The notes under the pieces were generated by a model. It was not told the origin of the DNA. It did no database searches and saw only the letters and a list, made by a program, of their open reading frames with translations. Made by a program: the position numbers and the translations under genes. This document shows, one piece after another, positions 53,671-62,293 of a DNA stretch of 64,000 bases; position 1 is the first letter of the stretch, and each line of letters opens with the position of its first letter. This stretch comes from Bdellovibrio sp. GT3 (lineage in GTDB: Bacteria > Bdellovibrionota > Bdellovibrionia > Bdellovibrionales > Bdellovibrionaceae). Location: NCBI RefSeq assembly GCF_037996765.1, contig NZ_JBBNAD010000005.1, positions 1,086,001 to 1,150,000 on the forward strand, given 5' to 3'.

Positions 53671-53983
53671 GTGGAATCCTTCCGTGATGTTAAACACTGA
53701 TGAAAAGTCTGAACGTGATTCTGCCATTGGGCAAATAAAATTCTATATAGATTCGTTATTGCAATTAGACCGTACAGAAGTCGTGACAAGCGGCATTGAT
53801 TTCTTCTGTGTTTGCGAATTAACACTTGAAAACAATATTTGTCTTCCGTGATTGGTGAGGGGTGTGGAGGCTGTCTCAATCTGAGAAAACACCGTCGCAG
53901 TCAGTTTAATTGAATTTCAAGCCTCATATTTTTACGGGGCTTGGTCTGGTCGTTGCATTATAGATCTGCATCAAGGAGTTTTC
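53671..53983. other. Intergenic region with divergent promoters
   Basis: 313 bases between the DUF3015 and outer-membrane protein genes. No credible gene. It holds a TCTCA-N3-TGAGA palindrome (53873-53886), a CAAGCC...GGCTTG inverted repeat near 53921-53946 and a CATTATAG that could be the -10 box for the gene at 53984. Confidence 0.6.
53873..53886. promoter_or_regulatory. TCTCA-N3-TGAGA palindrome, site 4
   Basis: GTCTCAATCTGAGA, 97 bases before the ATG at 53984. Same core and spacing as the sites at 11879, 17799 and 47984. Confidence 0.6.
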
Positions 53984-54784
53984 ATGAACAAGGCGACTTA
54001 TATTATTGCGGCTATGATTTTGGGTTTCACAATGTCTGCGCAGGCTCAGTCTTCAAAGGCACGAACCAAATTCAGACCACAATATGCAGCTGGGGAAATG
54101 CAGGCAGCGAATGAAATGGACAGCGTTCAAACCATGTCGCAACGTCAGGAAGTCCTTGCCACTCAAACTATTCCAAATCCAATGGTCACCTTGGAACCTA
54201 CAATTGGTTATGTCAGTTCCACTTTCACTGGTATTGAAGGCATTAATGGCTCCAGCGTTGATTCTGTATCTCGCATGCAAGGCGGAGCAGGTGTGCTGAT
54301 TGGTCGCGGTATGTGGCAATTTGAATCAGGCTTGTTGTACTCCCAGCGTGGAGGCAAGTTAAACATCAATGCCAATGATGTGGTGAAAGCCGGTATCGAT
54401 ATCACTCTGACTTATATTGATCTTCCGGTGATGGCGCGTTTTTCGTGGCCACACTCTTCCAGATCGCATTTCTTTGCACGCGGTGGTGCTGTAGTTGGTT
54501 TCCTGACTGAAGCAAATACGGAAGTAACCGCACCAGTCAATTATATGGGAGCAACGGCTTCGAATACCGCTTCCCAAGATTTGAAAGACAGCTTCAACTC
54601 CACCGACGTTCGCTTGGCCTTGGGCATGGGTTATGACTGGAAGTTCGCTCGTAAAATGGGCTTGGTGGTTCAAGCCGATTTCCAGGAAAGTCTAAACAAA
54701 GTAAATAAAGAAGAAATATTGCCAGGCAAGGACATGTTCAACATGGGCTTGATCCTAAGCGCCGGACTGTCTGTTAAAATGTAA
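53984..54784 (+). CDS. Probable outer-membrane beta-barrel protein
   Basis: 266 residues. A signal peptide ends near SAQAQ. After a short polar region, the mature part shows alternating strands of an outer-membrane barrel (PTIGYVSSTFTG, FESGLLYSQRGGKL, LPVMARFSWP, RLALGMGYDW), resembling the PorT/outer-membrane-beta-barrel group. It ends GLSVKM rather than in Phe. A TCTCA-N3-TGAGA palindrome lies 97 bases upstream. A bidirectional terminator follows. Confidence 0.78.
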   Translation: MNKATYIIAAMILGFTMSAQAQSSKARTKFRPQYAAGEMQAANEMDSVQTMSQRQEVLATQTIPNPMVTLEPTIGYVSSTFTGIEGINGSSVDSVSRMQGGAGVLIGRGMWQFESGLLYSQRGGKLNINANDVVKAGIDITLTYIDLPVMARFSWPHSSRSHFFARGGAVVGFLTEANTEVTAPVNYMGATASNTASQDLKDSFNSTDVRLALGMGYDWKFARKMGLVVQADFQESLNKVNKEEILPGKDMFNMGLILSAGLSVKM

Positions 54785-54820
54785 AGACCGCACTGGAAGC
54801 TATGGCTTTCTGAAAATAAA

Positions 54821-54846
54821 AAACCACAGAGGGTCGGCTGTGGTTT
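54821..54846. terminator. Bidirectional terminator
   Basis: AAACCACAG, eight-base loop, CTGTGGTTT, T run on the plus side and A run before it. It ends the outer-membrane protein gene (plus) and hpt (minus). Confidence 0.88.
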
Positions 54847-54870
54847 TTTTATTTTTGGGATTCGTTACTT

Positions 54871-55401
54871 CTACTGGAAGTTTTGAACTTGCGCGATATA
54901 TGGAAGATTGCGGTAGTAGCCTTGGTAATCCAAGCCGTAACCAACTACGAAATCATTCGGGATTTTGAAGCCGACGTGGTCCACTTCACATTTCACTTTC
55001 AAAGCTTCAGGCTTTTCAAGCAAAGCGATTGTCGTCAAAGATTTTGGTTTGCGCGACATGATGGAGTTTTTCAAATAGTTCATTGTCAGGCCCGTGTCCA
55101 CGATGTCTTCAACCAGGATCACGTGTTGGTTTTCAATCGGAGATGCAAGATCCAAAGTCACTTTCACTTCGCCAGAAGAGGAAGTGCCACCGTGGTAAGA
55201 GGCCACGCCGAAGAATTCGCAAGTGATGTCAGCGTTGATCGCTCTGATAAGATCAGAGTAGAACATGAAGGAGCCCTTCAGAACGCAGATCGCGATGACC
55301 TTTTCGTTTTTGAATTGTTTGGATAGAATTTCGCCCAGCTCTTTAACTTTGAGTTGGATTTTTTCTTCAGAGATATAAGGTTTCAAAGTTAAATTCGTCA
55401 T
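54871..55401 (-). CDS. hpt: Hypoxanthine phosphoribosyltransferase
   Basis: 176 residues, the usual Hpt length. The PRPP-binding loop is VILVEDIVDTGLTMNYL, with CVLKGSFMF and VVGYGLDYQGYYRNLPYIA as further family marks. It salvages hypoxanthine (and perhaps guanine) to nucleotides. It lies eight bases downstream of the UPRTase-like gene, so two salvage enzymes share a transcript, which would help use of prey bases. Confidence 0.95.
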   Translation of the reverse strand: MTNLTLKPYISEEKIQLKVKELGEILSKQFKNEKVIAICVLKGSFMFYSDLIRAINADITCEFFGVASYHGGTSSSGEVKVTLDLASPIENQHVILVEDIVDTGLTMNYLKNSIMSRKPKSLTTIALLEKPEALKVKCEVDHVGFKIPNDFVVGYGLDYQGYYRNLPYIAQVQNFQ

Positions 55402-55409
55402 GGGAACTC

Positions 55410-56201
55410 CTAAACAAATGAATTATTCATGATCTCGCCGAAACCGCCGCCGCCGGGAACGATATATTGTTGATCGTTCAGGCCGCGCTCTTGATCCCAG
55501 AATTGACCCGGCTTTGCATTTAAAACTGCCTGAGGGGACAGCCCACGGTCAAGTCTTAAGGCATAGATTACGACTTCGGGATGTGATCCTAACAAATTCT
55601 TTAAATACTCCGGAGTCACAATCAGGTTCAATGCGATAAATTTTTTAGCTGGTCCTGGGATGTGCTGCTTATAGTGGTTGATGGCGTGAACCATCGTATT
55701 ACCAGTGGCCCCCATTGGGTCGGGCAAAATCACACACGCATCTTTAACGTCGCCCCCGATTTTCATGCCGCCGAACTCAGCCCCTGTGACGTGATGTTTG
55801 CTGTCTGTCATGCGCGCTGAAAAGATATGATCCTGACGAACGTTGATGGCTGGAAGGGCGAAATGCAGGAAGTTGTAGCAGATATGACTTGGATACGTTC
55901 CAGCGCGCGCCAGGTTCACGCTGACCGCCTTTTGGGATTGAGCAATGCGATTGCTGTGCAAAAGCTGGTCTGGGTGGTGCTCGGTCATGCGGGTGGGTTG
56001 AGTGAAGTTTTCGCGCTCAAACTCATTGTTGACCGTGATTGAAATCAAATGCGTATACAAGACCTCCACGATGCGGTTGATTTCAGGTTGAAAGCAGTCA
56101 GGAGAGCAGGCCTTTGCCAGCAAACCATTCAAAAATGGACTGTCGATCAGATGAACGCGGGGGCCATATGCGTGTTCTAGTTCTTGCTGAAACTGAGCCA
56201 T
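55410..56201 (-). CDS. upp: Uracil phosphoribosyltransferase-like protein
   Basis: 263 residues, longer than ordinary Upp (about 208). UPRTase marks are present though divergent: LARAG, ILPDPMGATGNTMVHAI (the PRPP loop), ALRLDRGLS and GLNDQQYIVPGGGGFGE (uracil-binding end). Inserted segments (about 90-150 and 215-235) lengthen it. It probably makes UMP from uracil, or may have shifted to a related base. It is directly upstream of hpt. Confidence 0.82.
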   Translation of the reverse strand: MAQFQQELEHAYGPRVHLIDSPFLNGLLAKACSPDCFQPEINRIVEVLYTHLISITVNNEFERENFTQPTRMTEHHPDQLLHSNRIAQSQKAVSVNLARAGTYPSHICYNFLHFALPAINVRQDHIFSARMTDSKHHVTGAEFGGMKIGGDVKDACVILPDPMGATGNTMVHAINHYKQHIPGPAKKFIALNLIVTPEYLKNLLGSHPEVVIYALRLDRGLSPQAVLNAKPGQFWDQERGLNDQQYIVPGGGGFGEIMNNSFV

Positions 56202-56246
56202 GGTGGACCTTTCACGCGAACTCGGGTGGAAGGTCTTCGGGAATGA

Positions 56247-57233
56247 CTATTTGCTGTCGTATTCGACGAAGATCACGAATTCGCTTTCGCCTGCTCTAAA
56301 TTGAGGAGAGCGCAGAATTTTGTATACATCAAGCGCTGTCAGTTCGTCATCATTTTCAAGATTTGACTGAGTGGGCATAACACCGGCCATTAAGAACCCG
56401 TTTTCGCCGCCAATCTCAAATATAGCGGGGAAGGACTTTCTTTGGATTTCAAAACCACCACTTGCGGCCGGTTCGCGCCAGGTTCTTTGGATCTCAAGGT
56501 TTCCACGCAGACTGTTGCCGTCCACGTCGGACAGCTCGATGAACGTTGTCAATCCAATCTCAACTCCAGGAGTCGAGCGATTCTTGATGCCGTATGTCCA
56601 TTGCAGTGATTTTCCCACTTCAACCGGGCGCTCTTCCTTATGCAGAATTTTTATACCCGCCATCTGCATGCGTTTTTCCATTCCAGGGATGATGCCCGCC
56701 GAATAGTCCGTGAAAGTCATAAATTGGCCGGTATTGCGTGCGGATTCAATCAGGCGATTTAGTGACTGGCGATTGACCTCAGTATAAAACACAGTCACAT
56801 GAGGTCCGCTGCCCGCGGGTGCTGCATTGTCGGCAGAAAGTCCTCTTGCGGCTGCCAGCATTTTTCCAACATCCGCGTCTGCGCTGGTGCCTGCTGATCC
56901 CGCGGGAACTTCAGTTGCACTTCCGGCCACGGCCAATTCCATTTCCGGTGGAGGAGGTGGAGGGGGTGGTAAACTGTTGGAAGCGTTAACACGTACAACA
57001 GGGCGGGAAGTGCTGGCGACTTCCGCTTGATTGCTTTGTTTGTTTTTATAGATATAAAAACCACCGCCTGCGACCACCGTCACTAAAAGTGCGACATGCA
57101 GAGCGGGATTTTTAAAAAAGGTTTGCCACCATGGTTGAGCCTGCGGTTTAAAGCTTTCCATATCGACGCCACATTGAGCGCAATATTTATCTTGAGGTTG
57201 TTGGAAGCCACAACGCGGGCAAGTTACCATCAT
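56247..57233 (-). CDS. Zinc-ribbon membrane protein of unknown function
   Basis: 328 residues. It starts with a zinc ribbon (CPRCGFQQPQDKYCAQCG), then one membrane segment (about 44-61), a disordered region with a Pro run and Ala/Gly stretches, and a beta-rich domain (about 145-325) outside the membrane. The zinc ribbon would be cytoplasmic and the large domain periplasmic. No family is recognised for the C-terminal domain. It is divergent from rsmH at 57338 and 45 bases upstream of the UPRTase gene. Confidence 0.72.
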   Translation of the reverse strand: MMVTCPRCGFQQPQDKYCAQCGVDMESFKPQAQPWWQTFFKNPALHVALLVTVVAGGGFYIYKNKQSNQAEVASTSRPVVRVNASNSLPPPPPPPPEMELAVAGSATEVPAGSAGTSADADVGKMLAAARGLSADNAAPAGSGPHVTVFYTEVNRQSLNRLIESARNTGQFMTFTDYSAGIIPGMEKRMQMAGIKILHKEERPVEVGKSLQWTYGIKNRSTPGVEIGLTTFIELSDVDGNSLRGNLEIQRTWREPAASGGFEIQRKSFPAIFEIGGENGFLMAGVMPTQSNLENDDELTALDVYKILRSPQFRAGESEFVIFVEYDSK

Positions 57234-57337
57234 CGCAAATAAATCCTGTTAATATTCGAAAAAGCCTTGTAAATAGGCTAATTCAAAGCTTCTTGACGGT
57301 CCATCGAATTGTTCATACCTTGAAATTCTAGGAAGTA

Positions 57338-58327
57338 ATGATGAAGAAATATAAGCCCGGCACTGGTGAAAAAATCGAACGCACAGAGGAATTTATCCCG
57401 CCAAAGGTCGAGCTTCCTGTGGAGTTTTCTCCTGAACATTACCCGGTGATGTTGCAGGAAGTGCTTGCTGCTTTCTACCCTTACAGAGAGAAAAGTGATG
57501 CGACATACTTCGACGGAACTTTCGGTCGCGGTGGTCATTACATGGCAGTGAAATACACTGTTCCCTCGATGAAAGCCACGGTCATGGACCAAGATCTGGC
57601 TGCAGTGAAATATGCCAACGAGCGATTCAAGACTGAAGTCGAGAACGGTGCACTTCGCATAATCCATGGAAATTTCTCGCAGTTTTCAGATCATAATCTA
57701 AAAAACTTTGATATGATGCTCTTAGATCTAGGTGTGAGCTCACCGCAGTTAGACCAGGCCGAACGAGGCTTTAGTTTTTACCACGATGGTCCACTAGATA
57801 TGCGAATGAATCAGCAGCAAGGTTTGACGGCTGAGGTGCTTGTGAATACGGCAACAGAGGATGAACTCATTCGAATCTTCAAAGAGTATGGCGAAGTCTA
57901 TCGTCCTTCTCGTGTTGTCCGCGCGATCGTTCAGGATCGCAAAACAAAAGCATTTCAAACAACGGCAAGCCTGGCAGGTTTGATCGAGCGTGTGGATGGA
58001 TGGCAGGTGAAAGGCCATCATCCGGCGACAAAATACTTCATGGCATTGCGTTTGGCAGTGAATTCGGAATTGGAAGTTGTCGCAGAAACCATCCCCGCGA
58101 TGATCCAGGCATTGAAGCCGGGTGGTCGTTTGGCTGTCATCACGTTTCATTCGCTTGAAGATAGAATTGTTAAAAATATCTTCCGTGATTCAGAGGAATT
58201 TGGAAGATCTGTTTATAAGAAGGTTGTAGTTCCATCTCAGGAAGAGTTGGATTTGAACACTCGCTCGCGCTCTGCGAAGTTGAGGGTTTTCGAGAGGAGT
58301 GCTCAGGATGAGCAAGGAAAACTTTAG
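57338..58327 (+). CDS. rsmH: 16S rRNA m4C1402 methyltransferase RsmH
   Basis: 329 residues. A variable 25-residue lead precedes HYPVMLQEVLAAFYP, then the SAM site FDGTFGRGGHYMAV, MLLDLGVSSPQLDQAERGFSFYHDGPLDMRMN, and VITFHSLEDRIVK: all strong RsmH marks. It methylates 16S rRNA at C1402. It opens the dcw cluster here. mraZ, often directly upstream, is absent: the neighbour is a divergent zinc-ribbon gene. The ATG at 57341 is an alternative start. Its 3' end overlaps ftsL by 20 bases. Confidence 0.95.
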   Translation: MMKKYKPGTGEKIERTEEFIPPKVELPVEFSPEHYPVMLQEVLAAFYPYREKSDATYFDGTFGRGGHYMAVKYTVPSMKATVMDQDLAAVKYANERFKTEVENGALRIIHGNFSQFSDHNLKNFDMMLLDLGVSSPQLDQAERGFSFYHDGPLDMRMNQQQGLTAEVLVNTATEDELIRIFKEYGEVYRPSRVVRAIVQDRKTKAFQTTASLAGLIERVDGWQVKGHHPATKYFMALRLAVNSELEVVAETIPAMIQALKPGGRLAVITFHSLEDRIVKNIFRDSEEFGRSVYKKVVVPSQEELDLNTRSRSAKLRVFERSAQDEQGKL

Positions 58328-58643
58328 GCAGTTAAAACCGTTTTTCAGTATCTTATTGGTTATCTTTACATTGTTTTCCATCGTCTTCCTGCAAATGGAA
58401 GAGCGCCGTATGGGTTACGTCGTTTTGAAGCTGACCCGCGAGCATAAAAAAGTTCAGGAAGAAAAGCGCACCAAGGAAATCGCCTTGGCCAAAATCACCC
58501 GTCCTCAGTTGCTGGATCATATGGCACAGCAAAAATTCACTCTTAAAAAAATCCAGGCAAATCAGATCATTCATCTGACGGATGTTGAGGATATTCCTGT
58601 AGCCAAAGCGGCAGACAAGAAAATTGCACAAAAGGACCTGTAA
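58308..58643 (+). CDS. ftsL: Cell-division protein FtsL-like
   Basis: 111 residues with one membrane segment (about 13-29, FSILLVIFTLFSIVFLQ) and a periplasmic helical coil, in the place where ftsL stands in dcw clusters between rsmH and ftsI. FtsL sequence is poorly conserved, so the call rests on length, topology and position. The ATG at 58308 overlaps rsmH by 20 bases. The stop is one base before the ftsI start. Confidence 0.8.
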   Translation: MSKENFRQLKPFFSILLVIFTLFSIVFLQMEERRMGYVVLKLTREHKKVQEEKRTKEIALAKITRPQLLDHMAQQKFTLKKIQANQIIHLTDVEDIPVAKAADKKIAQKDL

Positions 58644-58644
58644 G

Positions 58645-60675
58645 TTGAAATCACGTATTGTTTTTCTTTTTGTTGGTATCCTATTTCTATGGTCTGCATT
58701 GGCAATGCGTGCGGCATATCTGCAGTTTTTGCCAAATGATCGTTTGAACTCCCTTCAAAACAGACAGTTCCAAACCAAAGTGACGTTGCCGGCCCGTCGC
58801 GGGGCGATTGTTGATCGCAATGGTCGCGATCTGGCAATGTCAGCAACCGCGTATTCTTTGTATGCGGATCCGAAGATCATCGAAAATCGTAAAGCGGCTG
58901 CAAAAAAGCTTTCAAAGGCTTTGGGTCAGTCCTACGAATCTGTTTATGCAAAAATCAAGGACGGCAACAAACGATTTGTCTGGATTCAGCGCATGCTGGA
59001 GCAGGGCAAAGCGGATGAAATCAAATCCTGGGAGATTCGCGGTCTGTCTTTTGTTGAAGAGTGGCGCCGTGTTTATCCGAATGAAACTTTGCTGGCGCAG
59101 ACTTTGGGGTTCATGGGCAGCGAAGGGCAGGGGCTGGAAGGCCTGGAGCTGGGTTACGATCAGCACCTTCGTGGCAATCAAAAGAAAGTCATGGTTAAAA
59201 GAGATGCCCGTGGCCGTCCGTTGATCAATGATGGTTTGATGTTTATTGAAAATCCGGAAGGTAATGAATTGCGACTGACAGTCGACTCGGATCTTCAGTA
59301 TACTCTGGAGTCGGAATTGGCCAATGCAGTTCAGGAATTCGACGCGGATCACGCCGTGGGTGTGGTCCTCGATGCAAAAACCTCTGCAGTGCTGGCTTTG
59401 GCGTCAGCGCCAACATTCGATTTGAACAAAGCCCTGAAGTCTTCGGCAGAACACCGCCGTAATAAGTCAGTCACGGATGCATTTGAGCCGGGATCCACGA
59501 TGAAAACATTGGTGATTGCAGCGGCTCTGCGTGAAGGTGTGTTGCAGCCAAATACCAAGTTCTTTTGTGAAAATGGTGCATACAGAGTTGGCAACAAAGT
59601 GATTAAAGAAGCTGAAGCTCATGAGAAGTTCGGTGACATCACTGCGACAGAGATTCTTGCGGTATCTTCTAATATCGGTACAACCAAGATCGGCTTTAAA
59701 TTGGGTGCTGATAAACTTCGTCAGGGTCTTTTGGATTTTGGCTTTGGCCAGCGTTTAGGAGTGGATCTTCCTGGTGAATCGCGAGGCATTGTGCAGGCTC
59801 TTCCATGGAAACCATTGGCTTTGTCCAATATTTCATTTGGTCATGGTATTTCCTCGACACCGATTCAGCTGGCAAATGCCTATGCAGCCATTGCGAATGG
59901 TGGGGTGTTGAATACTCCATACATCGTTCAAGGCGTGCGTGATTCCGAAACTGGTGAATTGTCTGAAACCAAAGTGAAGCCAATTCGTCGTGTGTTGACA
60001 CCAGAGCAGGCCGCGCAAATGCGCGCAATGCTTTTGGGTGTGACGACATTAAAAAACGGTTCCGGTAAAAATGCCCGAGTGGAAGGCTTCATGGTCGCCG
60101 GTAAAACGGGGACAGCGCAAAAAGTGGATCCTAATGGCCGCGGTTATCTTAAAGGCGCTTACGTTTCAAGTTTTGCAGGGTTCATTCCGGCGAACGATCC
60201 TAAGTTTGTGATTTATATCGCAGTGGATTCGCCTCGCAAATCATACTATGGAGCCAAAGTTGCGGCTCCGGTTTTTTCCAGAATCGCATCCTATGCAGTT
60301 CGTAAAGAAGGTATTGCACCACTTCACGGGACACTTGCCGAAACGAATGTAAAAAACTTGAATTCAATCAAAACGGCGATCAATCAAAAGGCGGCGTTGG
60401 AGAAAATCTCCCGCGAGATAGCCACTGAAACAGCAGTGAAGCCGGCAGAGCCACAGATTGTAACGGCGGCTCAACTGGATAAGGCTGTGGAAGTAAAGCC
60501 TGGGGAAGTTGTTCCGAACTTGATGAAGCTGACAACGCGGGAAGTTTTGCGGGAAGTCAGCGGGCAGAATATCAAGGTCAAATTCCTGGGTAATGGCAGC
60601 ATGGTTTCAGAGATGATCCCGGCAGCAGGTTCCACCCTTCCGGAAGATGGAAATATCACAGTGATTCTAAAATAA
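58645..60675 (+). CDS. ftsI: Septal peptidoglycan transpeptidase FtsI (PBP2B/PBP3) with PASTA domain
   Basis: 676 residues from a TTG start at 58645, eight bases after AAAGGA and one base after the ftsL stop. One N-terminal membrane segment, a pedestal domain with RGAIVDRNGRDLA, and a transpeptidase domain with the three motifs: S-T-M-K in EPGSTMKT, S-S-N in AVSSNIGT and K-T-G in AGKTGTAQ. A single C-terminal PASTA domain (VPNLMKLTTREV) is present, as in many non-enteric forms. It cross-links septal wall. The cluster stops here with a strong terminator. Confidence 0.95.
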   Translation: MKSRIVFLFVGILFLWSALAMRAAYLQFLPNDRLNSLQNRQFQTKVTLPARRGAIVDRNGRDLAMSATAYSLYADPKIIENRKAAAKKLSKALGQSYESVYAKIKDGNKRFVWIQRMLEQGKADEIKSWEIRGLSFVEEWRRVYPNETLLAQTLGFMGSEGQGLEGLELGYDQHLRGNQKKVMVKRDARGRPLINDGLMFIENPEGNELRLTVDSDLQYTLESELANAVQEFDADHAVGVVLDAKTSAVLALASAPTFDLNKALKSSAEHRRNKSVTDAFEPGSTMKTLVIAAALREGVLQPNTKFFCENGAYRVGNKVIKEAEAHEKFGDITATEILAVSSNIGTTKIGFKLGADKLRQGLLDFGFGQRLGVDLPGESRGIVQALPWKPLALSNISFGHGISSTPIQLANAYAAIANGGVLNTPYIVQGVRDSETGELSETKVKPIRRVLTPEQAAQMRAMLLGVTTLKNGSGKNARVEGFMVAGKTGTAQKVDPNGRGYLKGAYVSSFAGFIPANDPKFVIYIAVDSPRKSYYGAKVAAPVFSRIASYAVRKEGIAPLHGTLAETNVKNLNSIKTAINQKAALEKISREIATETAVKPAEPQIVTAAQLDKAVEVKPGEVVPNLMKLTTREVLREVSGQNIKVKFLGNGSMVSEMIPAAGSTLPEDGNITVILK

Positions 60676-60680
60676 TAAAA

Positions 60681-60706
60681 AAGGCACCTGAGAGGGTGCC
60701 TTTTTT
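60681..60706. terminator. Bidirectional terminator after ftsI
   Basis: AAGGCACC, TGAGAG loop, GGTGCCTT, then T run; A run on the other side. It ends ftsI (plus) and the DASS transporter gene (minus). Confidence 0.9.
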
Positions 60707-60712
60707 ATTTTA

Positions 60713-62179
60713 TTAATAATATCCAAGAATTTTCCACCAAACTGCACAAGCGCCACCCCATACAAGCAGGTTCATGACGCTGGTGATGAAACCGTATTTC
60801 CACCATTCGCCCATGGATACATATCCGGCTCCGAATAGTACCGGGGCTGATCCGGTTCCATAGTGAGTTAGTGAAGCGCAAAGTGAAGACACAAATCCCA
60901 GAAACAATCCGAACATCAATGGTGGCGCGCCTAAACCAACTCCGACGGCAAAAAAGCTCGCATACAATGCCGAGATATGTGCCGTATTGCTGGCAAAGAA
61001 ATAGTGTAGATACAGATAGACCGCGATCAAGAAGGCAGAGGCCGCGGGCCAGCCCCATCCCCAAGTGACGATCGAATCTCGAATGGAGGAGGAGAACCAA
61101 GCCGTGATTCCCAGTTTATTCAGAAAGGTTGCCATCATAACCAGGGAAGAAAACCAGGTGACGGTATCCCAGGCGCCTTTTTCTTTTAACAGGTCATCCC
61201 AAGTCAATACGCCACTGAATAAAAGAACCGCGAGTCCGATGAAAGCTCCGGCGGTAGCGTCGATTTGAAACCAGGGATGATCGCTTAAAATTTTAGATCC
61301 GCCAGCCCAGATGAACAGGAGAAGGAAAAACACGCCGACGACGATCCACTCTTCTTTTTTTATTGCACCAAGCTCGTTTAGTTTTTTTGAAGCAAAACCG
61401 GAAGCGTCAGGGGTGTGTTTAATTGTCGGGGGATACAAAAGGTAAATAATGTATGGAATTACCAATATCGCAGCAATTCCAGGAACGATCGCCGCCAAGG
61501 CCCACTGTCCCCAGGATATATCAATTTGCGCGACATCTTTAATGGCGGCGGTGATCAGAGGATTGGGGGCTGTGGCTGTGATGAACATGGCACAAGTAAT
61601 AACGTTGATTTGGTAAGCAACAAGAGTCAGGAACGCGCCCATTTTCCGGCGATGCTCTTCATCGGGAGTAGAGCCCATGGCTTCTGAGATCGATCGGTTG
61701 ATGGGATAAAGTACGCCACCACCGCGAGCCGTGTTGCTTGGCATGACCGGGGACAGGCACATTTCCGCAAAGCTCAATCCATAACTTATACCCAAAGTGC
61801 GTTTACCCAGAACTTTCACAAAGTGATAAGCGACGCGGGCCCCGAGGCCTGTCTTGATGAATGCTCTAGAGATGAAAAATGAAATCCCGATCAGCCAAAT
61901 AAGTGCGTTGGAGTATCCGCTCAATGCATCTGACATTGATTTTGATGGATTACCGGGTGCTGTGACCTGGGAAACTCCCACAAGCAGAATGCCAATCATG
62001 GCAGCGCCGCCGATAGGCAGAGCTTTTCCAATGATCGCAACTATGGTTCCTATAAAAATTCCCAGCAATCTCCAGGCATTGATGTCAACCCCATCCGGCG
62101 GGCTGATCACCACCCAGAAAAGCATGGTCGCGATGAATGCGGCAATAGCAGGACCGAATTTGACAGGAGTCAGTTCCAT
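60713..62179 (-). CDS. DASS-family dicarboxylate/anion:sodium symporter
   Basis: 488 residues, about 12 membrane segments. SPVMPSNTARGGG and the second-half equivalent near FFASNTAHISALYASF are the paired SNT motifs that bind sodium and carboxylate in DASS/CitT proteins. It imports succinate, malate, citrate or 2-oxoglutarate; which one cannot be told. It lies in reverse within the dcw region, downstream of the barstar-like gene but behind a terminator. Confidence 0.88.
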   Translation of the reverse strand: MELTPVKFGPAIAAFIATMLFWVVISPPDGVDINAWRLLGIFIGTIVAIIGKALPIGGAAMIGILLVGVSQVTAPGNPSKSMSDALSGYSNALIWLIGISFFISRAFIKTGLGARVAYHFVKVLGKRTLGISYGLSFAEMCLSPVMPSNTARGGGVLYPINRSISEAMGSTPDEEHRRKMGAFLTLVAYQINVITCAMFITATAPNPLITAAIKDVAQIDISWGQWALAAIVPGIAAILVIPYIIYLLYPPTIKHTPDASGFASKKLNELGAIKKEEWIVVGVFFLLLFIWAGGSKILSDHPWFQIDATAGAFIGLAVLLFSGVLTWDDLLKEKGAWDTVTWFSSLVMMATFLNKLGITAWFSSSIRDSIVTWGWGWPAASAFLIAVYLYLHYFFASNTAHISALYASFFAVGVGLGAPPLMFGLFLGFVSSLCASLTHYGTGSAPVLFGAGYVSMGEWWKYGFITSVMNLLVWGGACAVWWKILGYY

Positions 62180-62247
62180 CGAAGAATCTCCCAGGAAGTT
62201 GAGCGAAGGTTTCGCTGGCTATCTTCCAATGGTATTCTTCGATAAAG

Positions 62248-62273
62248 AAAAGGCATCGTTTCTGATGCCTTTT
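62248..62273 (-). terminator. Terminator after the barstar-like gene
   Basis: AAAAGGCATC, six-base loop, GATGCCTTTT; on the minus strand followed by TTTTCTTT. It separates the barstar-like gene from the transporter gene. Confidence 0.8.
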
Positions 62274-62293
62274 GTTTGAAATCAAATAGTTTG

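Noticed and set aside
53291-53851. Forward ORF of 186 codons across the DUF3015 gene and the gap
   Set aside because: Mostly antisense to a gene with a clear signal peptide; composition is not protein-like.
58301-58313. GCTCA-N3-TGAGC palindrome
   Set aside because: It covers the ftsL start codon inside rsmH; the outer bases and position differ from the shared motif.
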